From Onchocerca volvulus (taxonomy: Eukaryota; Nematoda; Chromadorea; Rhabditida; Onchocercidae), in the NCBI GenBank assembly GCA_000499405.2, contig HG738137.1, forward strand, positions 11,386,621 through 11,450,620: DNA of 64,000 bases, given 5' to 3'. The position numbers were made by a program, and so were the translations under genes. The stretch's first letter is position 1. The number at the start of each line of letters is the position of its first letter. Under the pieces are notes generated by a model, which saw only the letters and a list, made by a program, of their open reading frames with translations, did no database searches and was not told the origin of the DNA. Positions 1 to 12,860 of this stretch are shown piece by piece.

Positions 1-25
1 GACGCTAATTTTCAAGACATTTTAG

Positions 26-423
26 AATTGTCCTCATGGTCGACCAACGCTTCGGCATCTTTGTGCGCTTGGATCTAAAACATCTGATTGAGATTCCATT
101 TGAAATTGTGTCGATGACAGTGAAGTTGAGGTATGAATTTCATTTTGAAAATTTGTTGAAAATTTTTATTTATTATAAAATTCATGTTTCTGGAGATAAC
201 TAATAAATTCCTACTTTAAAGTTATTTTAAAAAATGTATGGAACAACATTTCATTTCTTGTGAAATTCAAATCAGTGGAGAATTCAGAGAGATGTGATAA
301 ATTTCAATATTCATTTTTTTAAAAATTCAAAGCTTTTTGAAAGAGTTTATTTATTGTTAAATGAAAAGGAATAATTTTCAAATGGTATCGAATGCGGTTT
401 TTTCTTTCAGAATATTCATATAA
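26..423 (+). CDS. 3' end of an unidentified gene (two last exons, partial)
   Basis: Two exons are proposed: 26-130 (acceptor CATTTTAG, donor GAG|GTATGA) and 411-423 (acceptor TTTCTTTCAG). They join in frame (AG+A) and end at TAA 421-423. The visible peptide is about 39 residues, includes MVDQRFGIFVRL, and ends VKLRIFI. It alternates hydrophobic and charged residues and has a balanced composition, unlike the K/N/F-rich random ORFs nearby. I do not recognise the family, so no function is given. The rest of the gene would lie left of the window. All three - strand frames are also partly open here, so the strand choice rests on the splice sites and the in-frame join. Confidence is moderate to low. 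Confidence 0.4.
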
Positions 424-3400
424 ACAATCAAGTCCAAAAAGCATTTGTGCCATCATCATCTCTGTATCGACTGTCTACTATACAATTCTATAGTTCAGGA
501 TTTCTCGTTGTGTTATTCGAATTAGTCCATTGGTTTTAATGGATGATAAAGAAATGAATGATATTATTTTTGATTATGTAAATCTTTTTGAAAGTGAAGA
601 AAGCAAGAAATGAAAGTAATTCTGTTCAATCATTTTGCACCTCAACCTTAGTACCATTTTGATGATATCACATAATCGAATACACTGAAAGAATTACCAA
701 AGATGAAAAAAAAAGAGGAACAGATTAGTTATGAGAGCAATAAGGTGTAAATATATTGTTGGCATTGTTTATAAGAAACAAATCACATCCACATTTTGCT
801 GAAGTATTCTCAGTTCGATTGACCATTTTATTATTATGGAAACCCGAAGTTAAGTTATCAGAACTGATGAAAAGTTGAATGAAAAATAAAACTTCGATTG
901 CACTGATTTTAATGGGTGATAAAGAAAAAATCATATCGAAAATATCAACTATTATTTTTTTTTTCAAGTATTAAATAGAATATTGGAAAATTATGCATTA
1001 ATTCTAATAATATTAGCAAGAAACTATGATCAGTAATCAAAGAATTTGTGGAAATCTTTTGTAATCAAGGAAAACGAGCAATAAAATTCACAGAAGAAGG
1101 CTTGAATGTAAGATAAAACTTCTCGAAAGTAAGTCAATAGTAAATAAGAATTTTTTTTTTTTTCTTCTGGTTGCATTTAAGTTATTATACTAATTATTAA
1201 TGGCCATATTGGTTAAAAAATATCTTCAATTTAAATAATGAAATTTTGAAGAAAAAAAAAGAAAAGAAGTTTCCCCTTACTTACAGCAAACAACTGTTTC
1301 ATTAAAATGAAATGAGTTTTGGGATGGGATTTGTCTTCTTAAATTATCTACAATGTAGTAGAAAATACATTTCAAAGTTTCTGAATTTCTACAATCATTC
1401 AGCATAGCCGTTTACGCGAATTAACCGGACGAAGTTAACTGGAAGAAATTCACATCAATCAACTATTTTGTCCATTTTTTTATCAATTTATTGAACATTG
1501 TTTAGATAGTACATTGAGGAAATAATAATGAAGAAAAAATGAACTTATAATTTCAAACAAAGTTTCTTGCCTTTTCTTTCCAAAATTAAAACAGAAATTT
1601 GAATTGCAAATTAGAAATTAGTAAAAGAAAAATCAATATAATGTATTATTTTCTTGAACGAATTTTTTTTTTTCAATTTTCTCTTTTTTTTTTTTCTAAA
1701 AAAATTCTATCCTGACTTAACAAAGTAAATTTTGAGTTGGAAATTGAAGGTTAGTGGAGTAAATTATCGTATTTTTTTGAAATCACTTTTTTTTTCCAAA
1801 AATTTTTCCTTCTTTTCTCATTTTTTTTTGATACCATTAAGTGGCAACAAAAAAAAAATTTATTGCTTTTCCAACTTGCAATTTATGATTGAATTTTTAA
1901 TTTTAGAAAGGAAATTTGATGCAAAAATTTTGTCTGAAAGTATGCTTGCTTTCTTATTATTTTCATTTTATTAAACACCTTTAATTTTGCTGTTTATATG
2001 AAATGAATTTGTTAAAATTGCTTTGAAGTAATTCAAATGATCGCATAAAAATGATACCATCAAAGATATCTGCTAATTTTGCTCATCTCATTTCCGGAAT
2101 GTTTGAGAGAAAGAGTATTGAACGAAAGTTTATTTATAATTATTCATTTATTAATTCTTATTTTTAAGTAATTGATATTTCAATTTTCTAATCTATACGC
2201 TATAATTGCTTATTTTCAATTTTATCATTTTTGAATGATATATTTTACGATTTTATTTTAATAATTTTCAAATATTTTATTGAAATTGAAAAATTTACTC
2301 ATATTAAAATTTCTCGATTACAGTTTTGACTGATGAAAAGAAAAAGAAAACAAAACAATTTTATCATAACATATCTACCTACAATGCTTTTATCTATTAT
2401 TATTATCATCAATTTTTCTTCATTTTTTTTAAGTTTAATAAATGGATTTTTTTTTTTTTAATTTTAATAATTTCTTTTCAAAAATTTTAATAAAAGATTT
2501 AAAAAGTGGAATTTTTCTGAAGTTAAAATTTTAATATTTTAATAATAATAAATTCTTAAAAAATTTTCTTATTATCCTAAGAAGTGAATTTTCTGATAAG
2601 GTGATAAATTAATGAATACACTAGGAATGCATGGGTACTGTAGAATAAAATATGATTGAAAAAGCATTTGAATAAAGTGAAGTATTGCAATTATCACCTG
2701 TTATCAGATATACTGATAATATCCATTATGATGAACTTGTTCTGTTTATAATAATATTTTAAATAATAATGATTTCTAGGATAATATTAGCATATGATCA
2801 ATCGATTATCTGATCACTTTTAAATATCTATAAAGTATTTAACTTTAATATAATGTTATCCTTTCCTTTACGTGTATCTTTGATCTCACGTACATCTTAC
2901 GTACGCGTATAGCACTATTTCAAATTTGGTCTTACTTATACGTGAATGTAGCATTATTTCAAAAAAAAAAAAAAAATTAATAAATCAATCGTTTTTCTGT
3001 AATGAAATATTCTAGTACGAACAAATCATTTATATCATTCTTCATTAAATGATAATTAAAACAAATTTTTAGGTAATCAATCGTATCTGAATGAATTTTA
3101 ATGAAATTTGACACAAAAATTCGTCTCAAAAGTTTGATTTCCGAAAAAGATACCCATTAAAAGAAATGTAATATCGTTTTCTTGTTCGCAATTTCATCCG
3201 ATGAATAAAATGAATTTGTTTGATATCATTGAAGAATTATTTTTTTTCTTTCATTATAGTTTTCATTTTGATTATATCCGAAATAATTTGGGATTTTTCG
3301 AAAAAATTTTCAAAATATAAAATTAATTATTAAAATTTAATTGTTTTGATATGAAAGTATCTGATCCGCAAAAATTAAATATAATCTAGACGAAACATGA

Positions 3401-3854
3401 TAATATTTGTGTTAATTAATATAAGTCATTCATTAAGATTTCCATCTCTTCATATTAGTGATGATAACTGATTAATCTAAAATATAATAACTTAAGAAAT
3501 TTTGGATTTAACCTGAAATTACGTTCATTTTCTCATATCAATAAATTTGATAAGGCAGATGTAAATAATATAATTAATCAGTCGTATAACAAATGACCTG
3601 AATTTGACCTGAATTCAACAATGTCTCTTAATTTGACATAGTTACTGGCACCTGTAAAAATCAGTTGCGCATACATCAACATATATATTTCACGCTGAGC
3701 TAAAAAAAAAAGTAATTTTATGTTTTAAAATTTAATTTTCATTTTTTCATATTTCAAATTTACTTGTCATCATTCTTGAATTCCTGAATTCGACATGATG
3801 CTCTTCTTTTCCTAATAACAGGTGTTTTATCCTAAAAGATAAATTTATCACTGA
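424..3854. other. AT-rich intergenic DNA, no gene seen
   Basis: Long A and T runs and short chance ORFs, with no pair of in-frame coding blocks joined by splice sites. A - strand open stretch at 725-967 has no ATG at its left edge and is not called a gene. An ACGT-rich patch (2871-2945) contains several TACGT words and is slightly less AT-rich. Nothing else is identifiable. Confidence 0.6.
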
Positions 3855-4260
3855 TTAACTGTTAGCTTGGTTGCGATGATTTCGACGATAACGATGACGA
3901 TCATGATTATGACTGTGATTTTATCCCAGTTTATCATTATCGGCCATTATTATGATCATGACGATATAATAGTGATAATTATGATCATGATGAATATAAC
4001 CATGCTTATGACCGTGACGATGATTTTGACCATGACTATAACTATGATAATAATGATGACTATGACTATGATGATGACTAATGATCATAATGATGATATA
4101 ATTATGATCATGAACATATAATCATGGTGATAATGCTGATTATAACTATGATGATGGCTACAGTTGTAATCATGATCATGGCTATGGTGACAATGATAAT
4201 TATAACTATGACGACGACAAATGATTACAATGATGATATAATCATAATCATGATGTATCA
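3855..4260. repeat. ATG/ATC-rich degenerate repeat tract
   Basis: About 400 bases made almost entirely of GAT, ATG, ATC, TAT and TGAC words. Long ORFs open on both strands but give only M/I/T or H/Y/D-rich peptides, so they are repeat artefacts. A higher-order copy is visible: a roughly 35-base block with the core AATGATGATATAAT occurs near 4080 and again near 4218, about 138 bases apart. It looks like a degraded trinucleotide or minisatellite array. Confidence 0.75.
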
Positions 4261-4967
4261 GATACAATTGTCGCAGTGTTGTAAAGCCATTGTTGTCGTT
4301 ATAATTATTCTATAATTATTTCTATTTTCACTTTTTCATTTTTTTTTTTACGCTTTTCCAATTGATATTTTCAAATTTATGTCAAATCAATTTCTTGTTG
4401 AAAAATTTCAAAATTTTTTCAGAATTTCATAAATTTCTACAAAGTTTTTCCTTCACATCCAAGCGAAATGCAACTAAAAATTGAAAAATATAGAATGATT
4501 GGAAAAAACTTTTTTGACAGCAACAAAGTGATTCAAACAGTTTTGACTTGCAAATTTAAACTTTTTCTCTTGGCTATCGCCATCAAAGTTCTTATTTTGA
4601 ATCATCAAAAAATTAATTTAATATGTCAGATTTCATTTTATTAATATGATACTATTTCATCTTTTAGTTTTTTTATTCCCATTCATGACGACACTTTTTA
4701 TCTTTAATTTTTATTTTGCTTCATTTTTTTTTCAATGACAAGAAAAATATTCACACTTACTTTTTCGATCTTCTTTGAATAATTTAAAATTTCAAAATTA
4801 TTCAATTCTGGTTAGAAATTGTCATCATTTAATTAAAAATTCACAATTTTCGATTAATTTCGAAATTGGGTAGTCAAATCTATGAATGATACGATTTCAT
4901 CCATTATAATGAATATATATCGAGAAATGGTCCTCATTAAGAATAGTATTATTATAATAATAGTAGC

Positions 4968-5056
<89 letters not shown>
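4968..5056. repeat. (AAT)n microsatellite
   Basis: An almost perfect run of about 29 AAT/TAA units, followed to about 5132 by interrupted units with TGATAATAAT. The poly-Ile and poly-Tyr reading frames across it are artefacts. Confidence 0.95.
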
Positions 5057-5060
<4 letters not shown>

Positions 5061-5399
5061 TGATAATAATAATAAATAATGATAATAATAGTGATAATAA
5101 CAATGATAATTATAGTAATGATAATAAAATATCATTATATTATTTAGTGCTATACATGACGTTATCGTTGCAATGAATTTATTGAAATTTTGAAGAAGAA
5201 GACGGAAAAAGAACCGGTTTTTCTTTTTTTCTGCAGGAATAGAAGGGAAGTAGAAAGGTTGTTAAAATGCGAAAGATAGTTTTACTGTCATTTCATTCGT
5301 TTTTTAAACTTCTTGTACGAAAGTTTCTCGTTTCTCTCAAATTCTTTTACTTTTCTTCCATTCTTTTCCGGTATGATAATATATCATTTCAATGTAACT

Positions 5400-5475
5400 G
5401 GACTGATAAAGCTGATAAATGGAAGTTGAGCTGGAGTGATAAAGCTGATAAATGAAAATATCTGGACTGATAAAC
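5400..5475. repeat. Short tandem repeat, GGACTGATAAAGCTGATAAAT type
   Basis: Two units of about 31-33 bases (5400-5432 and 5433-5463) share the words GATAAAGCTGATAAAT. A partial third unit begins GGACTGATAAAC at 5464. Non-coding. Confidence 0.7.
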
Positions 5476-8058
5476 TAAATCAGATTTACAAGAGGATTAT
5501 GTTTAAGACGATTACGTGTGTGTAAATATGTCAGTGTGTGTAATTTAAATTGTTTGGTCAAAGATGATTATGTTCAATATTGGAACATATCATAAATGTT
5601 GTACTTAAAATGCGCAAAATTCGAGAAAAACGTAATATATGGTTGATTTTTTTTATTGTAATTCTTTGGCTCGTTAGTGAATTTAATGAGTTCAGTCAAT
5701 AATTGGAATTTAAAATTGGAAATAATTGCATAGTTGCTGAACAAACCGGCACTGAGAACTAGTAAAAACGAAACATATGCGGTCAAAGGTCACTATTTAA
5801 CAAAATATTGTTACATTTCATTTTTTTTTATTTATTTTGTGATATTATAATATATATATGTATGCGCATTATATAATCATAAATTCAAATTACTGTATCA
5901 AAAAAAAAAAAAATTTTTTTCTTTTCACATCATCTGCATCTTATCATTTATTGAATTTAATAAAATCAATTGTTAAATTGTTAATACAGAATATTGAAAT
6001 AATTTATTTAACTTAAAATCATGAATTAACAACTTTCATTTTGATTATCGAAAATTTCGAAATCGAAATATGAACGTTAAAAATTGATAGTAATTGTTTT
6101 ATTCTTGCTAATGTTAATAATGCTAAAAATAATTATTTCATATCAAAATAAATTATTTAATTTTACTATTTTACTCGCTAAATTATTTATTTATCATTTT
6201 AAATTAATTAAAATTATAATTTTTCTTCATCCATTTATTTTCTGGTAAAAATCAAAGTTTGAAGAAATATTTTTTCAATGTCAAATAATCATTAGTATGC
6301 TATGATTATAATGCTTTCCTTAATGCATTTTCGTGTTTTTAATTTTTTTTTTTTCTCTTCTTCCCCTCTTACTGATATGAGATCAATCAAAATGTTCAGT
6401 TGTTTATGTATTATCATTCACATTATCATCACATTTTCATTGAGTGCTTTTTCAAACTGAAATTTCATAGCTGATCAAGCAATCGATTGATATTTTTGTT
6501 TTTTTCAACTTCTCCATTTTTTCCATTTTTTTGATTCAAAAATGAAAATATTTATTTTTATTGAGATGAAATATTTTAATGAACAGATTAGCTAACATAT
6601 GATAAGATGATAATAGCCTTTGTAAATTGAAATTGAATTCCAGATTTGCGTTAGTTTTCGCAAATAATAAGTAGTAATAAATTATGTATTTTCATCGAAA
6701 AAAATTGAATGCAATTGTATTTTATGCAATTTAACTTCTAGTCTTTCTTCAATGTATAACATTTATCAATTAATAATAAGACCAAAAGTCATTAATTTTT
6801 ATTTTCTTTTTTTTTATTTTTTTGAAGAAAAGTGAAGGAAAAAAAGAAAAAATGACGAAAATTTATGGATCATTCAAATTTTAAACACGAGAAATATTAT
6901 TAACAATCTTTTTTTTTTTTTTTTTTCACCCTTTTCAAACAGCAAAATTTCGTCAGTATGATTTATAATAGTGATTCAATAGCGAAATTACAAAATCTAA
7001 AACCCTCTTGACCGCTTATTTGGAAATTTTCAAAATTTATTTCATTTCTCAAGATAGTACTAAAAAAAAGATATTTATCTTTCATTATATGATGAATTGT
7101 ATATAGCATCAGTCATTCGTCATTCTTCAATAAATATTTTAATTTTCATTGGAAAATTTGACAGCAAAATTCGATTAAATCTCAAGAAAAATGAGAAAAA
7201 AAAGAATTGAAAAGAATATGAATCATACGAATGTAATAGAATTGCATTTGTATATAAATATATATTTTTCATTTTTGATTGAAATTAAAGAAATAAATTT
7301 TAAATGCATTTGTTAAATGACTTTGTTATTTCATTTGTTAATGATTTTAAACATATTTATCAATTTCCCTTTTATCACTTCTCGTATTTATCATTCCCTA
7401 TCGCTTCAGTTGAAGAATCGAAGGTAGAGATATGAAAGTCTAAGATGATAACATCAAATAAATGTGAGCTAAACTATGCTTAAATATCATTAAAATTAAA
7501 ATTTCAAATGTAAAACTTAGAATTGCAAAGTTATGCAGGTCATTAATTTCTGATTCTAAACATCTTTCTTAGCTGAATTTCTGCGAAAAGTTTCGTTATT
7601 GTTTACATCGAAATGTTTATTCGTATTTTCTTCAAGCAGCAGACGAATTTAGTAGAGTAAAAATTTTGACATAAAAATAACTACCACCTTGTCATATTTA
7701 GGAAAGGAATTGGTTCATTCATAAGATTATTACCGAAAATGAATGTATCAATCCTAAATTCTTCAAATACAATTGGATCAAAATTTTAGATTTCTTCTAA
7801 AATTATTCCCGGAAAAGTTTTTTTTTTTCCCCTTTTCTTGACAATTTATTCGAATGATAAGAATTCTTTTTTTTTTTTTTCGCATTTTCGGAAACTTTTT
7901 AATCAATTTCTTACGCTTTTTGTTTACATGTCACCAAATAACTTTCCAGTTGTTTTAGTTAATAAGAAAAGAAAACGGAATAGCGAGAAGTATTCGTCTC
8001 TTTTCTTTCTTTTTTCTACAATTTGTTGATTATTTATTTATACGTACAATTTTCTGTG

Positions 8059-8094
8059 ACACACCCACACACACACACACATCCACCCACACAT
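8059..8094. repeat. CA/CCCACA microsatellite
   Basis: A run of ACAC and CCCAC words. A second, related CCCACGCA-type tract lies about 310 bases downstream at 8401-8452. It stands out by base content from the surrounding AT-rich DNA. Confidence 0.85.
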
Positions 8095-8400
8095 TCAGAT
8101 ATCTACTGAAAAAAAGTGAAGTAATTTTAGCAGCATAACTATGTCAAATAATAATTAAAGTATTATTGTCTTGCAAATAAATCCCTTTATTATCTATAAA
8201 ACAAGTAAATATTCAAGCGATAGTTTAAATTATCGATTACACTTTTATCGATTGATTTTCATCGATAAAAATTGCAATGTAAAATTGCGGCAATAAACTA
8301 CAACACAACAACAAAAGCCTTTATCACACAATAAATTCGTCTACACAAGCAACCAATCTTCAATTTCTCCGAACAAAAAAAAACGAAAAATATCACGATA

Positions 8401-8452
8401 CTACACTCACACACCCACGCACACCCACACACCCACGCATCCACCCACACAT
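8401..8452. repeat. CCCACGCA/CACACC microsatellite
   Basis: An imperfect C/A tract with ACACCCACGCACACCCACAC words, the sister of the tract at 8059-8094. The paired tracts suggest local duplication or a shared ancestral minisatellite. Confidence 0.8.
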
Positions 8453-9150
8453 ATGCCAGACAATAAACAATTTATTTGAATAATTAAGTGAACGGTGGTG
8501 ACACAGACACGGAAATGGATTGGAGGAAAGTTCAGAAATCGTAACATTCATTTAGATGGTACTTCAACAATGAATTTCTTTCTTTCCTCATTCTTCAAAG
8601 TGGCATTTTGTTTTACGAAAATTTTTCCGAAATTTCAAACAACTGTCGTGAGTATTTCGATTTGGTTCGTTTGTATAGGATGATGAGGTTTATTGTTTCA
8701 TTAACACTGATAATCATAATATTTGATCAATTTAATTCATAGTCATTCCAGAAATTGAAAATTATTTTGATTTCAAGTTCAAATTCGCGACAATAAGTTT
8801 GATTGATTTTGATGTTAGAAATGTTCATTAATAATCAATGATAGCTTAACATCAATTTTATTATGACTATTATTACTATCAGTTAATTTCTTACAACTAT
8901 TATCATTTTATTAGTAATATTAGTATTACGATTAATGATAATTTTATATCAAAATAATCATTATCATCAGTTAATTCACACTAATTTTATCAGCATCCAT
9001 TGATCTATTATTATTTCTATCATCTCAATCAAATTTTTAATCAACATCATCCTAATATCAATCGTAGTTTATAACTTTATCAAGTTCCCATCTACATTTG
9101 TATATTTTTATTATGCCTTAACTATTGTAGTTCCGAAATATGATCTCAAA

Positions 9151-9290
9151 TATCATTAATTATGTTAATTACTATCAACACTCACTGAATATGAATATCG
9201 CTAATTCAAATATCACCTATCACTGAGCTAATTCAAATATCAAATATCGCTAATTATGTTAATTATTATCAGCAATCACTGAATAAAAAT
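9151..9290. repeat. Imperfect direct duplication, about 45-base copies
   Basis: The block TAATTATGTTAATTA followed by TATCARCAMTCACTGAATA occurs at about 9156 and again at about 9250. Between the copies the words GCTAATTCAAATATC are themselves repeated (about 9199 and 9229). Non-coding. Confidence 0.7.
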
Positions 9291-12200
9291 AAAAATATAT
9301 ATTAATTGTAAATCGGAAGATGAAATAAAATGAAACTATTCGGATTGATCGAACGGAAGAGCGAAAACTCGAAAATATTGATTTTTTTAGTCTTAAACAC
9401 CTAAGTTTCCCTCTTATTTCTCAAAAATCAGAACATCATATAATGTAAGATAACAGTAGAACATAAGTATGATTTGAACGAACTCAAAATTGATTATTTA
9501 ATGAAATTCGAATAGAAAAAGTTTAATTATTAAGTATCATAAGATTTTCAAGTTAAATTAATTATTTTTCGATTATTGAACAAAAATTTGGAAACAATTC
9601 TCAAAATTATATGATAAAATGAAAAAATGAAATTCATGACAATAATTATACATAATCAATACTTATTATCTGTCATTGTTATCTCTTTCATTTTCTTACT
9701 AATTAAATTATTCAAATTTTCGTTTTTTTTTTCCTTATAAGAAAGAAAAGTTAAAAGTGATTCGAAAATTGATATGATATAATTATTTATCACTTTTGTT
9801 ATAGAAATATTGAATTATTCTAATGTTTTTAAACTTGAAAATAATCTTATCAAAATTACTTTATTAAAATTCAATTAATATTTCATGCATTTACTTCAAT
9901 TTAATATGTAAAATGGATAATTGTTATATTTTGAAAAATTTCAATCAGTCCTACTAATTTTTCTTCTGTTCGCTTCTGATTGATCTTTCTAATCAATATT
10001 TCGTATATTTCATCATAAAACGTAAAAAGTATTATAATAACATATTGATTGTGTATTAAAATTGATTAATCATTCTTATCTTATCACAGATACTTCATTT
10101 ATCACTATTTATACCTTAGTATATTTAAATTCATTTAAATTTCAAGACAGCAAACGAAACAGGAAATATATTGCTATCATTTGCAATTTATGTTAAGAAA
10201 TTAAATTAAAAGGCATATTTCAAATTTATATTTTAATTTTTGAAAACTAAAAATGTGACATTCTCTTTTAAATAATAATTATTAAATATATAAAATATCG
10301 ATTGAAATAAAATATAATTACAAGCTTATTTTCTCATTTAGCAATTGCAGGAATTTGCTTTTTTTTTTTTGTTTCATTTCGGTTTAAAAAATTTTGTTTT
10401 ATGAAAACTTATTAAAAATTTTTTTTAAGGAATTTTTGAAAAAGAAATAAATGAATTTATTATTTTTTTGAATTTGTTTAATTGATTTTCAAAATAACAT
10501 TCATATTTACAATAATAATAATCTTTCATACTTTTTTTATTATTATCATATGCAGAGGATAATTATTCATATCTTCGTCATTTTTATTTGTAATATAAAA
10601 TAACAAAATAAATTAGTTTTGTTGTAGCATTTTCAAAGAAATTTTTCTTTTATTAATAACTCATATAAAAATGATAATGATAACATCTTTTCTATGATTA
10701 AAAAAAAAAAGTAATGGAAAAAAAAAACGATAAAAATAAATGTTAGAAATATAATCGATCAAATTTAGACAACTTGAATTTTCACGTATAACTCAAATTT
10801 AACTTTACGTGAATTCATTATAAATAAATCAATTTTACATCTGATAAAGTGAGAGAGAATTTTGCAAAAATTTTTTTTTTTTTCATCACGAAAATGAGGT
10901 AAGAATTTAGAAAATAAATTTGAAAAAAAAAAAAAAAATGATGAAGTATATCCAGACAAATAATTCACGTTAATTAATCCTAGAAAATGATGAAAAGTAA
11001 TTAATTTTGAATTTTGAATAAATAAAAGAAATAAGGAGAAAAATTTTTCTCGGTTTTTCGCATGATTAAATGCTATAAAAGATAACAATTTTGAGATATG
11101 ATATAAAAGGAAATTTTAGGCATAAAATTTTAGTTATATTAATAATAAAGAGCAAAATTTTTTTTTTTTTTTTTAAGAAAATTTTTAGATAAAATTTTCA
11201 CTTTTATTGCTTGTAAGAGGGAAAAAAAAGGGACAGAAAGAAAGAAAAATAGGAAAAATGTTGAAAGTTTTTTGAAAAAAATAACTTTTTGACGAGTTTG
11301 TTGTTTAATAGCATCGACAAGAAATATATGCAAAACATCTGTTTACTGAATGGAAATTTTATTTTTATTTGCTCTTTAACATTAGTAAAAGTATTTTCGG
11401 CATTTTCTTTTGTTTTTTTAATTTAAAAAAAAAAAAAAGCTAAAAAACAATTTGCTAAAATTCTATTTGTTACTAATAGAAAAGAGCTAATGCATCCGTT
11501 TCATTCGTATTTGCATACAAAATGGAAAAGTTAAATTTTGAAATTTTTAAATTTCTCCAATTATCGCCACTTCGAAATCATTTTTGAATTATATCCAATT
11601 TGGAAAAACAATGATTTAAACTTTTTATTTCGTACGGAAATTTTTTTATACTCCTTAAAATTTAAAATCAATAATTTGTTCTGTGAAACGGAAAAATTTT
11701 TTTTGTTAAATTTTCATTTCTAACATAAATTTTTTACTGTTGTTTTTGCTCATAAAAAACAAGTTGTCATTTATAAAAGTTGAAATTTAAATATTTGCAA
11801 AAATCATGGTTGATATTTATACATTTACAAGATATAATAATTAAAAATTTCAATTATCTCTAAAAATTTAATTTTTCTCGGAAATTGTTCAAATTTTATT
11901 TTAATACATCATTTCTTTTATGAACACTCATATGTTTCTCTTTCCTGTAAATAACTTTTGTTATATTTTAATCCAAAAAGTTTTGATAAATTATTAATAT
12001 CAGTAATGAGATGATTCATTAATTGATTAATTAATTGCAAAATTCTTTCTCAAAATATCATTTTGATTATTCATTTCAAGCGGATTGCATTGAATTTAAT
12101 ATGCACGGAATGGTTTTCCTCTTCTTTTTTCTTTTTTTTCGATTGCAAAAATTTATGTTTTAGCAATAGCATAAAAAAAAAAAAAAAAAAAAAAAATTGG

Positions 12201-12562
12201 AAATTAAAAAAAATAAAAAAATTAAAGAATGAAATTTTAGATTTGTTTCAAAGAAATGTCTTGTTCGATAGTACATTCCACGTGCATCCGTTCTGAACAG
12301 ATGAAAATTTTGCATCAGTTTTTTTTTTTTTTTTTAAAACTTTTTTTCGACATTTAAAATTTGCAGCAGTATTTCTCTTTTCTTCCTTTTCTTTTTTTTC
12401 AACTTGTTTATTCAAGTTGATTTTTAACTTTGCAAAAATAATTTGGAACGAAGTTTCGTTAAAATTCATTCATTTTAAAATATTTTCTATGCAACATTCT
12501 TAGATCGAGCATTTATTAGTAACTCGAAGATGTCTAAAATATTGTAAGTCTGTGTTGTATAA

Positions 12563-12860
12563 AGTTAATTTACTTGGCCGTACTACTAAAAAGTAGATTT
12601 GCTTGGCCATATTGCACAAAAAAAAAAAATTGATTTGCTTGGCCATTTCGATTGGCTATGAATTCGCTAATTTCACTTGGTCGTACTACGTGGGAAGTTA
12701 ATTTGTTTGGCCAGGGTTGATTTCCTTGGCCGTCCTACATAAAAAGCTGATTTTCTTGGCTGTATTATGTAAAAGATTGATTTATTTGGCCATACTACGT
12801 AGAAAATTGATTTATTTGGCCGTATTACGTAAAAAGTTGACTTGCTTGCGTGTTTTACGT
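12563..12860. repeat. Degenerate minisatellite with TTGGCC core, about 30-base unit
   Basis: About nine units follow the pattern (T)TGATTTRYTTGGCC, then RTAYTACGTAAAA. The last units, near 12775-12835, are the most regular at 30 bases each. Earlier units carry insertions (an A run near 12616, extra sequence near 12650-12680). No reading frame continues across it. Confidence 0.85.

Larger units (their letters stand above)
5476..12562. other. AT-rich intergenic DNA, no gene seen
   Basis: No coding series with splice sites could be built on either strand. The stretch holds homopolymer runs, CA-rich microsatellites (8059-8094 and 8401-8452) and an imperfect duplication (9151-9290), listed separately. 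The ORFs are F/K/N/L-rich, as expected by chance at this composition. Confidence 0.6.

Noticed and set aside
725..967. - strand 80-codon frame with three Cys near its end
   Set aside because: The left edge is a TTG within an A run; the first ATG is internal, and there are no splice partners. The composition is only partly coding-like.
4854..5135. Poly-Ile and poly-Tyr frames on both strands
   Set aside because: Pure translation of the AAT microsatellite.
8495..8683. + strand 62-codon frame
   Set aside because: No ATG at its start (GTG only), no clear splice sites, and the hydrophobic tail is typical of chance T-rich frames.
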